A DNA stretch of 44,605 nt from a virus. This document shows, piece by piece, positions 19,542 to 28,697 of the stretch. The position numbers and the translations under genes were made by a program. The stretch covers positions 1-44,605 of the IMG/VR virus record IMGVR_UViG_3300021368_001032, one strand, 5' to 3'. Every line of letters starts with the position of its first letter. Positions within the stretch are counted from its first letter, which is position 1. The notes under the pieces are model-generated. The model saw only the letters and a program-made list of their open reading frames with translations, searched no databases and was not told where the DNA came from.

Positions 19542-22500
19542 TAGGCAGTTCTAAGATATGAACGGTATCTGATGCTAAAGGAGCATCTCCGGAGTTGAAT
19601 ACAACATTAGAACCATTAGCATCTACAGTGTAGTTTGTTCCTGCAATCTGTGCAACACCATTCAAGAATACAAGAACAGAGTTGGCAGTATGAGGATTAG
19701 TAGCATATGCAGTGATTGCAAATGTGAGAGAAGATCCATCACCGGTATATGTTCTAGTGACATACTTACCGGGTCCTACAAGACCTCTTCCAGTACCAGT
19801 AACATCACCCTCAATTCTTACATCACCATCAATTTTGATCCTATAATTAGCATCTGCTGCTGTACCAATACCAACATTCTCAGTTAGAGTATTGCTATTA
19901 GGATCAAAGGGTCCAATGTCAATGAATCCGGTAGCACTTAAACCAAACTGTCTCCATGCTGCACCATAATAAATCCAACCTAGAGACTTACCAGGTTGCC
20001 AATTAATGTTATAAACCAGGTCACCATCTGCCGGAGTTGTGTAACCAGAAACCGCAGAGAGATTAGGACCAAGAGAAGGATCACCATCACCATTGCCATC
20101 TAATGTTTCTGGCGCAAGTAATGTTTGCTTAATTACAGTACCATCCTGGTTGTAATAAGAAATCTTTCTTGCCTGAATGTTATCTGTAAATGTAGTCAGA
20201 CCTTGGAATGTAACAGGACCAGCGAAGATAGATTCTAACTGGTTAGATGCACCACCGATAACAGTGAGTTTGTCAGTAAGAACCAACTCAGAGAATGTTT
20301 CAATCGTTGTATTCTCTTCACCGATGACATTCAACTGTGCAATATCTTCATTTGTTACCTGACCAGTAACAGGGTTAATGATCTGGTTACCAATGAACAG
20401 GTCACCATTAGAGTTCAGACCAGAGTAGAATGCAACACCTGCTTCTTCTTTGATCGACTGTGAGAACTTAACCTGATCTGCACTCAGAGTTTCTACCTGA
20501 GTCTGCGGGAATGCAGTCGAGTAGTTACCAGGACCGAATCCCAGATATTCAAAGGTATGGTTACCAGATCTGAGGATGGAGTGTCTTCTGAACTCAACAT
20601 TGATTGGCGCGACTGTTCCATCATTGTTTTCGCGGATATTAATCTTTCTTGTTTCTTCATCACCAGCACGAGCAGTTAATTCAACGGTAGATAGTCTTCC
20701 TGTAACAGAATCAAAGTTAGGAGTTGTACCTGTAGGGGACCATCCGCTATCAGTCAATAAGAACTCTGTCGCTTCTTTAGTGATAGAAAGTTTAGGATCT
20801 TTATTTGGTGTAGGTGTAGCACCATCAGTTGCATTTACGAGTCCGATAGTGACGTTGTCAGCGACGGAAATCGAAGCATCAGGGTCAGCAACAGGGTTGT
20901 CTCTGTCAAACGTAGGATAGACTTCGTTGACATTTTGAGAGAACTTTCTGTCATTGAAATTAGAAGTTGAAGGTGCAATAGATGCACAAAGGAGGGTAAG
21001 GTAGTAGATTCCATCAGAGATACCTCTCTCAAACTCTTGTACAACTTCAATATCATAGATGTAGAATGTTCTATTAAGATTGAAGTTTGTTGTGTCACTG
21101 TTCAACGGTTGCATGACATAACCCGACAGCGGATCGCGGGGCAGAGGATTCGTCTTGTTCTTATCAATAACATATCTTACACGATAAGTTCTATCCTGCA
21201 AGTCACGAGGGTCAGGAATTCTCTTAAGGAAGGTAGTAGGAGTGAAGTTTACATTACCATAAGTCTGCGTGTTATTTGTGATAACAGAGTAGATTCCATT
21301 ATCAGTAGCAGTATTGTCGCAATTGATGTACCAACCGCCAGTGACAACGTTTCCACTGCCAGCAGGTACTTCATAAGTATTTCCATCAAATTGAATAGGA
21401 GAACCTGCTTCTCCAGGACTAATACCAGCAACAGTAGGACCAAAAGGAGAGATCTTTGCTGTTTGAACAACAGCAGATTGTCCCTGAGTAGGAATCAAGA
21501 GGCAGTGTATTTTGTCGGGTACAGCGTTAACACCCGTGCCATCTTGACGCGCACCAACAGTGAAACCTTGGACTCTTGAAGTTGGAGGTGATGCCTCAGT
21601 TGTGTATCCATAAAGATAGAGTCTGGAACCGGCAAGAATTCCTGTTGGTGCCAATGCTGCAGCAATCGTTTTAGTGCGAGGAATATCAATGTTTACCCAG
21701 TTTACAGCAGTTTCTTCACCAAAAATAACATTATTATTAACGGTTCCACTATTTACAACCGACAGAGTTACTGCTCTTGTATTAACATTAACAGATATAA
21801 CCTCAGCACCAGATCCAACACCATTACCAGTGAGTGTCATTCCTTGAATTACACCATTGACAGAACCATCATTTGCCAGTGTAATTGTGTTTTCTCCTGT
21901 AGTACCTGTTGCAGTTGTACTAATAACATTAAGTGCTTTAGGAGGGATGATGTGAGTTATAGCACCTGCTTTGTCCTTAGAGAATGATTTTGCCTTGAAT
22001 CCTGCAGATCTAAGAGCTGTGTTTCCGAAGTTTGAGTTCGAGTTAGTAATAGACATGTCACCACCGCTCTCAGCAGTGAAGTGTGTATCATATCCAACAG
22101 CGAACACCGAAACTGCCTGAATGAAAGAGTCATTAGAGCAAACAATGTGTCTATGTCCCCAACCTTTACGATACTCACAGAAACCATCTAAGTGAGCACC
22201 AGATCCGGCAGTTTGTACAACATAACTACCAGTTGTTTCATCATATTTAACAAATGCACGGTCATCTTTTTGAAGGCTCAGACCCGTGAACTGTGCCACA
22301 ACCATTGATTTGAAACCAGTTGCTTTTGCACCATTTGCATTCATGCCATTCATACCCCAGACACTTCTCAGTGACAGGTTGAATGCATAAGGAGATGCAG
22401 AGTCAACAGTATCAATCTCGGTCTTAACTGTCATGTTTGTACCAACAGCACTTCCTGTTGGTTCTCCTTGCATCTGATAAGTAAATCTATTGTTACTTGC

Positions 22501-23550
22501 AGATGTAACAGTAAAGGATCCATTATACAAAGATGCGTCTAATTCAGACTGAGGACCGGAAGATCCTTCAACACCACTGATATTAATGTTAACACCAACA
22601 GAGAATCCATGATTTCTTTCTCTGCCGAATTCATCGACAGTAAATGCAGTTGCAGTGTTACCATTACGAGTAATCTGGAACACTCGATATTCATCAGAAA
22701 TAGGACCAACGATTCTGTTTTCTTCGACTCTTGCCTGAATCTGGTCTTGTGAAGGATCTCCGGATGTTACAGGAATTGTAGAGAATGCTTTGGAGATCTT
22801 CTGATAATAAATCTCAAGGTCTGTTCTCTCAAGAATATTAGGAACTGCGGAGTAATCTCCATTAGGAACAGTTCCACCAGCAATTAACTGAGACAATGTA
22901 TTAACACCATCAGCAAACTCAAAGCAAGTAAGTCTATGGTGAGAGAATTTAGGTGCAAGAGTATCTACACTATCAGGTTTATAATATACACCTTCCTCAG
23001 CACCATCAAAGAAGGAGAACTGCCAGAAATATGTACCACCAGTTACCTTGAAGATTGCAGTTCTAGAAGGAACTTGAGTTTCGTTATTAATACCTTTAGA
23101 AGGAAGAACTGTAGGGTAAGGTACATACTTCGGAATAATCTTAGTACGACGAAGATCAGTACCAACTAAGGAACAACCTCTGGGAACAATAACTCCACCT
23201 TCAATAGAGTTATACTTATAAAGAACATTATTTGATGATGTCAAATCTAAGTTTGAATTTCCATCAATAGGAGGAACATTCGTATATTGAATTTCTCCTG
23301 GTCTATTATCAATGATATATTCTGCTGGATACAGCATAATCGAGAAGGCGTCGAATTCGTCGTTCGACAGACCTACTCGATAAGAGAATCTAGCAACTTC
23401 GAGAAATGCCCTCTGAATAGACTTGAAGGGACGCAGAGCAGAGTTACCTCTGTTATCAATAGCGTCCGATGCATCAAAGTCATCCGGGTTGACATAGATA
23501 ATTCTTCCCGTCCGGGAAGTGATAATATTCTTTAGTCTAGTAAGGGACAT
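19537..23550 (-). CDS. large beta-helical virion structural protein (1337 aa)
   Basis: The leader MSLTRLKNIITSRTGRIIYV is followed by a pectate-lyase-like start: GNSALRPFKSIQRAF and FSIMLYPAEYIIDNRPG. A long beta-helix-type region follows, with GGDMSITNSNSNFGNTALRS near the middle, then repeats of short strands. The C-terminus (YTGDGSSLTFAITAYAT, then VLVFLNGVAQ) is a module I associate with cyanophage fibres. Protein size and position argue for a long tail fibre or baseplate-attached structural protein. No catalytic residues of a lyase can be claimed. Its start has SD AAGGTAGGA. Confidence 0.8.
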   Translation of the reverse strand: MSLTRLKNIITSRTGRIIYVNPDDFDASDAIDNRGNSALRPFKSIQRAFLEVARFSYRVGLSNDEFDAFSIMLYPAEYIIDNRPGEIQYTNVPPIDGNSNLDLTSSNNVLYKYNSIEGGVIVPRGCSLVGTDLRRTKIIPKYVPYPTVLPSKGINNETQVPSRTAIFKVTGGTYFWQFSFFDGAEEGVYYKPDSVDTLAPKFSHHRLTCFEFADGVNTLSQLIAGGTVPNGDYSAVPNILERTDLEIYYQKISKAFSTIPVTSGDPSQDQIQARVEENRIVGPISDEYRVFQITRNGNTATAFTVDEFGRERNHGFSVGVNINISGVEGSSGPQSELDASLYNGSFTVTSASNNRFTYQMQGEPTGSAVGTNMTVKTEIDTVDSASPYAFNLSLRSVWGMNGMNANGAKATGFKSMVVAQFTGLSLQKDDRAFVKYDETTGSYVVQTAGSGAHLDGFCEYRKGWGHRHIVCSNDSFIQAVSVFAVGYDTHFTAESGGDMSITNSNSNFGNTALRSAGFKAKSFSKDKAGAITHIIPPKALNVISTTATGTTGENTITLANDGSVNGVIQGMTLTGNGVGSGAEVISVNVNTRAVTLSVVNSGTVNNNVIFGEETAVNWVNIDIPRTKTIAAALAPTGILAGSRLYLYGYTTEASPPTSRVQGFTVGARQDGTGVNAVPDKIHCLLIPTQGQSAVVQTAKISPFGPTVAGISPGEAGSPIQFDGNTYEVPAGSGNVVTGGWYINCDNTATDNGIYSVITNNTQTYGNVNFTPTTFLKRIPDPRDLQDRTYRVRYVIDKNKTNPLPRDPLSGYVMQPLNSDTTNFNLNRTFYIYDIEVVQEFERGISDGIYYLTLLCASIAPSTSNFNDRKFSQNVNEVYPTFDRDNPVADPDASISVADNVTIGLVNATDGATPTPNKDPKLSITKEATEFLLTDSGWSPTGTTPNFDSVTGRLSTVELTARAGDEETRKINIRENNDGTVAPINVEFRRHSILRSGNHTFEYLGFGPGNYSTAFPQTQVETLSADQVKFSQSIKEEAGVAFYSGLNSNGDLFIGNQIINPVTGQVTNEDIAQLNVIGEENTTIETFSELVLTDKLTVIGGASNQLESIFAGPVTFQGLTTFTDNIQARKISYYNQDGTVIKQTLLAPETLDGNGDGDPSLGPNLSAVSGYTTPADGDLVYNINWQPGKSLGWIYYGAAWRQFGLSATGFIDIGPFDPNSNTLTENVGIGTAADANYRIKIDGDVRIEGDVTGTGRGLVGPGKYVTRTYTGDGSSLTFAITAYATNPHTANSVLVFLNGVAQIAGTNYTVDANGSNVVFNSGDAPLASDTVHILELPI

Positions 23551-23571
23551 TTCCTACCTTTCTTTTGTGAT

Positions 23572-23579
23572 TATTTATT
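23572..23579 (-). promoter_or_regulatory. late promoter AATAAATA of the 1337-aa gene
   Basis: The minus strand reads GTTAAATAAATAATC here, so two registers (AATAAATA, or GTTAAATA at 23576-23583) are possible. Both overlap the TAA stop of the 498-aa gene and lie 21-25 nt from ATG 23550. Confidence 0.6.
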
Positions 23580-25075
23580 TAACTTGCAGCATCGCCACTG
23601 AGGTCAGCGGTGAATACTCTAGTGGTAAATCCTGTTGAATTATCTTCAAATCCAATAAGAACAAAGGAACAATCTGCTGCGGCATTGTTAACAATGAGTC
23701 TCTGTGCAGGACCAATAACCAAGGATTTAATTTCTTCCGTGGCATTAGCAGAAATAGTTGCTGCATTACGAATAACATCCTGTGCTTCATATGCACCAGT
23801 TGCTACATCAACACTGCTGACAGTTGCCTGAGAACGAATTGCTGTAGCATCTACTGGATTGTCATTAAATGTATCAGTACCAGCAAAGTCTTGCGAACCT
23901 TTACCCTTAATTACATAAAGTGTAGTTCCAGAATAAGAGCGAACATATCCATAAGGACCAGCATTAACAGTGTTAACTGTATAGGTTACACCATTGAAGT
24001 CAAATCCGTCAGCACCAGCAGTCCATGCGAGACCACCAAGGTCATAAACATAGATCTGGTCGTAAGAAAATTCCTGAGTTGTTGAGAAGTTACGGTCACT
24101 TCCACCAAAATTAGCGTTAGTTGCCGCACCAGTTCCATTGTCATAGAAATAAAAGACCTCAGGCAAACCAGGATCCTGGGAAAAATCATACTGAACATAT
24201 GCACCAGCACTACCTGCTGTGCCGTTAGTTGTTTTACCAGTAGTATATTCTGTACCTTCATCACCAGTATCGCTTGGATCACCAGGGGCATATCCATCAG
24301 GACCCCATACACCATTAACGACATCCGAGATTCTGAAGTCTCTACCACTCATGGTAGAATCAGAAACATCAAAACGATATGCTCTGTCACCAAGAAGAGT
24401 AAGTGTTACTCCAAGGAACATACTTTCAATTCCATTTGCTTCTTGAAGAGTAAATTCATCTTGAGCAGATCCAACTCCACTCACAGAAACAGTAGCAGTT
24501 GCTCCGGAAGTACCTGTGATAGAATCACCATCAGCAAAATCTGTGCCTGCTCCGTTAATTGTTGCAGGTCCAGTGTAGAGAACTACACTTCCAGAAACAT
24601 CCTCAACGGCATAGAGAATTGCAGTAGTTGTATCGCCGCCGCTTCCTTTCGTAATAGTGTCACCAATTACAAATGCGTTAGTAACAGATTCTGCTGCAAT
24701 TGAACGAATGGATCTTACGCGAACATCAATCTCAGTAAAATCTGGAATATTAAATGACTCAAACCGAGCAGTAGATTCTCCATCAGTAGATGTCAACAAT
24801 GCACCAGGACTCAATCCTGCAGCACCAGGAATTGCTTGGTCAAGTTCAAAGGAATAGTCGGTGATTACATCACCTACATGAAGAAGATAGGTTGACGCAT
24901 CCAATGTAAGTTTTTGATCGTAATCTTTTACAATTACATCAAAAGTCGTACCACTACCACCTTGAGCGGTGATATTAAGTACCGTGCTTGCTGATGCATC
25001 TACAGGTGCCGAATACAGTAAAGTATCTGTGCCCGCCCCCGGTTTTGCTTTTGCTAGAATACCTTGTCGTGCCAT
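23579..25075 (-). CDS. virion structural protein (498 aa)
   Basis: It begins MARQGILAKAKPGAGTDTLL, followed by Gly/Ser/Thr-rich beta repeats (TITGTSGATATVSVSGVGSA). The C-terminus (SFVLIGFEDNSTGFTTRVFT) is beta-rich. The composition (few Cys, many Thr/Gly/Ala) is that of a trimeric phage structural protein. It follows the 442-aa protein after 6 nt and has no late octamer of its own, so the two are likely one transcript. Similar proteins are virion components in cyanophages as I recall; exact role unknown. Confidence 0.7.
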   Translation of the reverse strand: MARQGILAKAKPGAGTDTLLYSAPVDASASTVLNITAQGGSGTTFDVIVKDYDQKLTLDASTYLLHVGDVITDYSFELDQAIPGAAGLSPGALLTSTDGESTARFESFNIPDFTEIDVRVRSIRSIAAESVTNAFVIGDTITKGSGGDTTTAILYAVEDVSGSVVLYTGPATINGAGTDFADGDSITGTSGATATVSVSGVGSAQDEFTLQEANGIESMFLGVTLTLLGDRAYRFDVSDSTMSGRDFRISDVVNGVWGPDGYAPGDPSDTGDEGTEYTTGKTTNGTAGSAGAYVQYDFSQDPGLPEVFYFYDNGTGAATNANFGGSDRNFSTTQEFSYDQIYVYDLGGLAWTAGADGFDFNGVTYTVNTVNAGPYGYVRSYSGTTLYVIKGKGSQDFAGTDTFNDNPVDATAIRSQATVSSVDVATGAYEAQDVIRNAATISANATEEIKSLVIGPAQRLIVNNAAADCSFVLIGFEDNSTGFTTRVFTADLSGDAAS

Positions 25076-25081
25076 TGTTTA

Positions 25082-26410
25082 TTAGAATCCTGAGTAGAAG
25101 AATTGTTGTTGTCTGGTTAAACCAGTCAGGTTGTTAGCGCCAATACCAGCACCGAAGTTAACATCATCGAGGGTGACGTTTTCTGTAGAAAGAAGTGTTG
25201 CATCTGCATCTGGGAACCTAATTGTTCTCGGACCAGAAATGCCTTCAGTAGAAAAGATAATCGTTCCATCAAAATTAGAAGGAGACGAAATTCTTGGGTT
25301 ACTTAATGTTTTGTTTGATAGAGTTTGGGTGGCAACTTCTAAAACAAAAACATTATCGTTACCCGAATTATTTAGGACATTGGGGTCGGGGAATGAAAGA
25401 CTCTCATTTGTGAGAGTATTTTGATTTGCAAGATTAAGAGTAAATCTTTTTGTAGTGTCCGTAGAATCTGAAAAAGAAGCATCAGCATAAATTTTGTTGG
25501 TAATAGTCTGTGTTGACTCTTCACCGACAAGAGTTAAACTTTGATCAGGAAGAGTAAGAATTCTATTCGCTGTCAAAGCATCACTATTAAACTGTGCAAA
25601 AGCAGTGTCGTCCTCAGCATTAGCAGCAATACTTGGATTAACAAACTTTTTGTTCAAAGCAGTTTGAGTTGCTTTAGTGTCAAGCAAAGTCGATGCAGTT
25701 GCTGTAGGTTCTGCTGTAGTAGTTACAACTCCTGCATCAGGTAAGAAATATTGACGACGAGCGCCAGAAGTTTCTGCCCAGTTAATCTGGAATACTGCTT
25801 CTTCTGCTCCATCAACTAAAACAAAATTATTCTCATCAATTAAGATAGTTTTGTTAGTTAATGTTTGAGAAGTATCATCACCGACCATCACTGTACCATT
25901 ATTTGCAGTGATGTTAGGAATAGAAATAATTCTAGTCCCTGTACCAGTTCCAACATTACCGATTTCAAATCTAACCCTAGGACCTTGAGCATCTTCCAAA
26001 ATGAAAGATTGGTCTGCCATAACAAAGTTACTGGTGACTTTAACTTCTCCAGTTCCTTTTGGGGATAGAACTAAGTCAGCATTATTTTCCGTTTCATCAA
26101 TAGCAGTGATATACAGAGAGGCACCTTGACCAACAGTACCGTTTAAGATTCTGCTCATATAAAGACCACCGTCACCAAAACCAATACCAATTTGATCATA
26201 CGCATTTTGGTATAATCCGGTATCTCGGTCTAGGTCAAAACAAAGTCCGGGATCTGTTTTTGTTCCCTGTGCTACACCACGAAACAACTGATTAACCTTC
26301 GCCTTTCGGTTAGGAATCAGGGGATCGGACACAACAACCGGAAGAATTGCTTCTCCCGAAAGATTAGCATCCGAAATCGTTTCTAATTGAGAAATTTTTC
26401 TTGTTCCCAC
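25082..26410 (-). CDS. virion structural protein with NKT repeats, GTG start (442 aa)
   Basis: The first usable codon is GTG (26408-26410, MGTRKISQLETISDANLSGE); a stop lies three codons upstream in frame. The body has repeats of the type SQTLTNKTI, TQTITNKIY and TQTLSNKTL separated by LP/FPD-containing strands, typical of fibrous phage proteins. FYSGF closes the protein. The leader KISQLETI resembles the other fibre leaders. It is driven by the late promoter TATAAATA 27 nt upstream and is the first gene of the fibre block. Confidence 0.75.
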   Translation of the reverse strand: MGTRKISQLETISDANLSGEAILPVVVSDPLIPNRKAKVNQLFRGVAQGTKTDPGLCFDLDRDTGLYQNAYDQIGIGFGDGGLYMSRILNGTVGQGASLYITAIDETENNADLVLSPKGTGEVKVTSNFVMADQSFILEDAQGPRVRFEIGNVGTGTGTRIISIPNITANNGTVMVGDDTSQTLTNKTILIDENNFVLVDGAEEAVFQINWAETSGARRQYFLPDAGVVTTTAEPTATASTLLDTKATQTALNKKFVNPSIAANAEDDTAFAQFNSDALTANRILTLPDQSLTLVGEESTQTITNKIYADASFSDSTDTTKRFTLNLANQNTLTNESLSFPDPNVLNNSGNDNVFVLEVATQTLSNKTLSNPRISSPSNFDGTIIFSTEGISGPRTIRFPDADATLLSTENVTLDDVNFGAGIGANNLTGLTRQQQFFYSGF

Positions 26411-26437
26411 GAATAATCACGCTATTTGCTACAGGTC

Positions 26438-26445
26438 TATTTATA
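26438..26445 (-). promoter_or_regulatory. late promoter TATAAATA, perfect T4-type octamer
   Basis: It lies 27 nt upstream of GTG 26410, in a gene-free gap. It opens the 17-kb fibre block. Confidence 0.75.
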
Positions 26446-26447
26446 AG

Positions 26448-26485
26448 GGTACAGTTCATTGTACCTGAGAAATCTCCTAAGAGAT
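26448..26485. repeat. two small hairpins upstream of the fibre-block promoter
   Basis: GGTACA-gttcat-TGTACC (26448-26465) ends 2 nt from the late octamer; ATCTC-ctaa-GAGAT is at 26472-26485. Neither is followed by a clear U-run on either strand. They could end the accessory transcript coming from the right or act as an operator. Confidence 0.4.
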
Positions 26486-26530
26486 GGTTTTACTTCAAGA
26501 GATTCACACACTGCAAGGTAACTTACCCAT

Positions 26531-26800
26531 TCAGTCTGTAAGTCCGGGGGAATCGAGAGATTCGATTCCTCTGTGTCCGAGCATGAGTTGGTAGAGTTCA
26601 TTTGCTTTTGTTAGTTCTTTGTCATGATACTTAATAAGTTCTTCCACACAAGCAAGAATATCTTCATATGTCCGTCGTGCAGTTACTTTCTCATCACAGA
26701 GATAATCGTCGATAGCATCTTGCATACGACATTTGCGCTGTTCAGCATAAGTAATTTCTGGTTCAAGTCCCAGAAATGGGCGTCCTTCTTCAGTAGTCAT
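26531..26800 (-). CDS. hypothetical helical protein (89 aa)
   Basis: It begins MTTEEGRPFLGLEPEITYAE and is largely helical and charged (LACVEELIKYHDKELTKANE), ending SLDSPGLTD. AAGGAGA precedes the ATG. Its ATG overlaps the TGA of the 58-aa gene. It is the last gene of the second accessory cassette. No family was recognised. Confidence 0.65.
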   Translation of the reverse strand: MTTEEGRPFLGLEPEITYAEQRKCRMQDAIDDYLCDEKVTARRTYEDILACVEELIKYHDKELTKANELYQLMLGHRGIESLDSPGLTD

Positions 26801-26973
26801 TCTTTAGTCTCCTTTTTGAGTTTGAAATACAGTTTATAGTATCTGTTACACATCTCACGAAGAACATCACGATCTTCTTCCCATCCCCACTTCTTAGTGT
26901 GTTGATAAGATCCTTCTAGTTCTGATATGAGTAGAAGGACATCAACTGGTTTAGGATTATTTTCCAACTCCAT
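26797..26973 (-). CDS. hypothetical protein (58 aa)
   Basis: ATG 26973 to TGA 26797 reads MELENNPKPVDVLLLISELE, then a charged helical part (WGWEEDRDVLREMCNRYYKL) ending KLKKETKE. It starts inside the end of the 53-aa gene and overlaps the next ATG, so it belongs to a coupled run. No family was recognised. Confidence 0.6.
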   Translation of the reverse strand: MELENNPKPVDVLLLISELEGSYQHTKKWGWEEDRDVLREMCNRYYKLYFKLKKETKE

Positions 26974-27118
26974 AATCTGGTGCCTTCAATTCCAGTTCGC
27001 GAATGTCTGCATGGAGACGATTGGTTGCATGAAGTTTTTTAATTGCTTCACGAACCTCATCCGTTTCTTCCCATTCAAAGGTGTCGCCAGATTTAGTCAC
27101 GAATTGTTTTTTTGTCAT
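26957..27118 (-). CDS. hypothetical protein (53 aa)
   Basis: The minus strand from ATG 27118 reads MTKKQFVTKSGDTFEWEETD and continues EVREAIKKLHATNRLHADIR, ending YGVGK. GGAGGT 5 nt upstream of the ATG supports the start, which overlaps the TGA of the 111-aa gene. It is helical and charged. No family was recognised. Confidence 0.6.
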   Translation of the reverse strand: MTKKQFVTKSGDTFEWEETDEVREAIKKLHATNRLHADIRELELKAPDYGVGK

Positions 27119-27450
27119 AGTTTACCTCCAACTACTCCACTATTTACCACACGGGTATAATCTTGCATGGTGCCTTCCTGAAGACACTTAAGATGCCAAC
27201 GCGATACATTAATCACTCCTTCTCTAGTAGCACCAGTAATGAAATGTTGACCAAGAGGATCTTTTAAAATACTGGTATACAATCCAAAGCGAGTCTCTTT
27301 GATATAAAATGTATCATCAATCCATTGAACATCTTCAGGAATATCTTGTTCTACAGTTCCCCCAAAAGAATCACTCAATTTTGGTTTTCTTGTTGAAACC
27401 GAAGGGTCCGATTTTGTCGTTAGCTCGTTTTGCAATTGCTTTTGCTCCAA
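27115..27450 (-). CDS. hypothetical protein (111 aa, start uncertain)
   Basis: The ATG at 27450 gives 111 residues and overlaps the upstream 67-aa gene by 80 nt in another frame. A TTG at 27378 (just past LSDSFGG) would remove the overlap and leave about 87 residues. The credible part reads DIPEDVQWIDDTFYIKETRF, then GQHFITGATREGVINVSRWH, and is beta-rich, so the core is real either way. Function is unknown. Confidence 0.6.
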   Translation of the reverse strand: MEQKQLQNELTTKSDPSVSTRKPKLSDSFGGTVEQDIPEDVQWIDDTFYIKETRFGLYTSILKDPLGQHFITGATREGVINVSRWHLKCLQEGTMQDYTRVVNSGVVGGKL

Positions 27451-27574
27451 GATTTTCTAGAATTTTAAGTTTGTCTTCGACCGAAGCATCAGGAAATCTT
27501 TCCGTAACTAGGTCATACTTTGGTGCCCAATCATCTAGAGCATCTTTTAATTCTTCAACTGTCACTGGTTTCAT
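27371..27574 (-). CDS. hypothetical protein (67 aa)
   Basis: I start it at MKPVTVEELKDALDDWAPKY because GGAGG lies 6 nt upstream of that ATG (27574), while the earlier in-frame ATG is too close to it. The product is helical (KILENLGAKAIAKRANDKI) and ends FNKKTKIE. It overlaps the end of the 216-aa gene and the beginning of the 111-aa gene. Function is unknown. Confidence 0.6.
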   Translation of the reverse strand: MKPVTVEELKDALDDWAPKYDLVTERFPDASVEDKLKILENLGAKAIAKRANDKIGPFGFNKKTKIE

Positions 27575-28205
27575 TTTCATCCTCCGTTCGATAATTCCAG
27601 TCATTTGTATGCCCAACAGACCACTTTAGAGTATTCTCAACCATATAGTTTTGAGTACATACTTTGAAGTCTGGGGTCTTAGTTTTGGTAGGAATTAAAC
27701 TTGGATCTTTCCATACAATTCTATTATTTGGTTGAGCAGCAAACTGCCCGTTATCTAATTTAAGTATGTTGAAAGATTTATGCTCAGGGTCATGCTCACT
27801 AAAGTTTGTATCTATTGTCGAAGATTCGCTGTGACAGGTATCAATAGTGAACATGTATTGACCAGGATGCATTTGTTTATCCTTTCCAAAAAATTCGCAT
27901 CGACATAATAGAGGTTTTTCTATTACTGTGATATTATAGTCGAAACAGTCCCATAATTGCAAGGCATCCAACGAAAGATAATTGTCTGGATATTTCCAAC
28001 AAAAAGCACTGATCGGCAATTTGTCAAACAGTGCTCCATATTCAGGAATGAGCGTTTCAAAATACAATGCTTTTCCCTGAACACTCTTTACAGAAATCCA
28101 AATACCTTCTACAAATTGTCCCTCGTATTCTTTATCAAGATCATAAAGATATTCTTTACGAATCAATACTTCAACAGGGGGTAAATTATGCACTAAAAAT
28201 GCCAT
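27555..28205 (-). CDS. conserved hypothetical protein (216 aa)
   Basis: I start it at MAFLVHNLPPVEVLIRKEYL (ATG 28205). The frame is open for another 77 codons, but those run through tRNA-Asn and cannot be coding. The protein is aromatic and acidic (EGQFVEGIWISVKSVQGKAL, then YPDNYLSLDALQLWDCFDYN), with a Cys-containing stretch LLCRCEFFGKDKQ, and looks beta-rich. It begins the gene run behind tRNA-Asn. I recall relatives in cyanophages with no assigned function; unproven here. Confidence 0.65.
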   Translation of the reverse strand: MAFLVHNLPPVEVLIRKEYLYDLDKEYEGQFVEGIWISVKSVQGKALYFETLIPEYGALFDKLPISAFCWKYPDNYLSLDALQLWDCFDYNITVIEKPLLCRCEFFGKDKQMHPGQYMFTIDTCHSESSTIDTNFSEHDPEHKSFNILKLDNGQFAAQPNNRIVWKDPSLIPTKTKTPDFKVCTQNYMVENTLKWSVGHTNDWNYRTEDENETSDS

Positions 28206-28267
28206 TATTATAAAGGGGGCGCTCTTTCTATGTAGAGATCTTTTGTACTCCCCCAATGTATATATAA

Positions 28268-28339
28268 CTCCCGAGGCAGGATTTGAACCTGCGACCGAGT
28301 GATTAACAGTCACCAGCTCTGCCACTGAGCTACTCGGGA
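28268..28339 (-). tRNA. trnN: tRNA-Asn(GUU)
   Basis: The minus strand forms a full 72-nt cloverleaf: acceptor TCCCGAG/CTCGGGA, D-arm AGCTCAGTGGCAGAGC, anticodon stem GGTGA/TCACT with loop CTGTTAA (anticodon GTT), and TtTΨ-type arm GCAGGTTCAAATCCTGC. No CCA is encoded. It lies 62 nt upstream of the 216-aa gene. Confidence 0.9.
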
Positions 28340-28484
28340 ATGACATTACACTTATCCGAATGCTTGCTATGGGGCATTTTCTAAACCCTAACATTCTGAC
28401 AGTTTGTAATGGAGCAAGAGAGTAACCAACTCTCATTCACAGTATGGTTAGTACCGTCGCGGGCGAGCTCATTCCCCGTCTAAG

Positions 28485-28558
28485 AGCCAAATAACAGACT
28501 TGAACTGTTGACCTACTGTTTACAAAACAGTTGCTCTATCCAGCTGAGCTAATTTGGC
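28485..28558 (-). tRNA. trnT: tRNA-Thr(UGU)
   Basis: Acceptor GCCAAAT/ATTTGGC, D-arm AGCTCAGCTGGATAGAGC, anticodon stem ACTGT/ACAGT with loop TTTGTAA (anticodon TGT), and T-arm AACAGTTCAAGTCTGTT are all visible. Its 5' end is 9 nt past a consensus sigma-70 -10. The 145 nt between it and tRNA-Asn hold only a small GAGAG/CTCTC hairpin and no gene I trust. Confidence 0.9.
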
Positions 28559-28566
28559 ATGTGACA

Positions 28567-28595
28567 ATTATACTTTATAGTGAAATAATTGTCAA
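28567..28595 (-). promoter_or_regulatory. perfect consensus sigma-70 promoter for tRNA-Thr
   Basis: Minus strand: TTGACA (28590-28595), exactly 17 nt, TATAAT (28567-28572). Transcription would begin at about the tRNA 5' end. A perfect 10-bp inverted repeat (28562-28571 and 28585-28594) spans the two hexamers. At 29 nt from the -10 there is CTGCAAC, a weak version of the early box. Confidence 0.8.
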
Positions 28596-28697
28596 GGAGG
28601 GTTGCAGGCTCGCCACCAATTCTTTAACTGGAAATTGGAAACCAGGCGGGGTAACCCCATCCGCACCACTTACTCTTTAGATGGAAGTAAGAAACCA

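Noticed and set aside
28340-28484. Possible further tRNA or gene between tRNA-Thr and tRNA-Asn
   Set aside because: I find a small hairpin but no cloverleaf with a T-loop, and the open frame there continues through tRNA-Asn.
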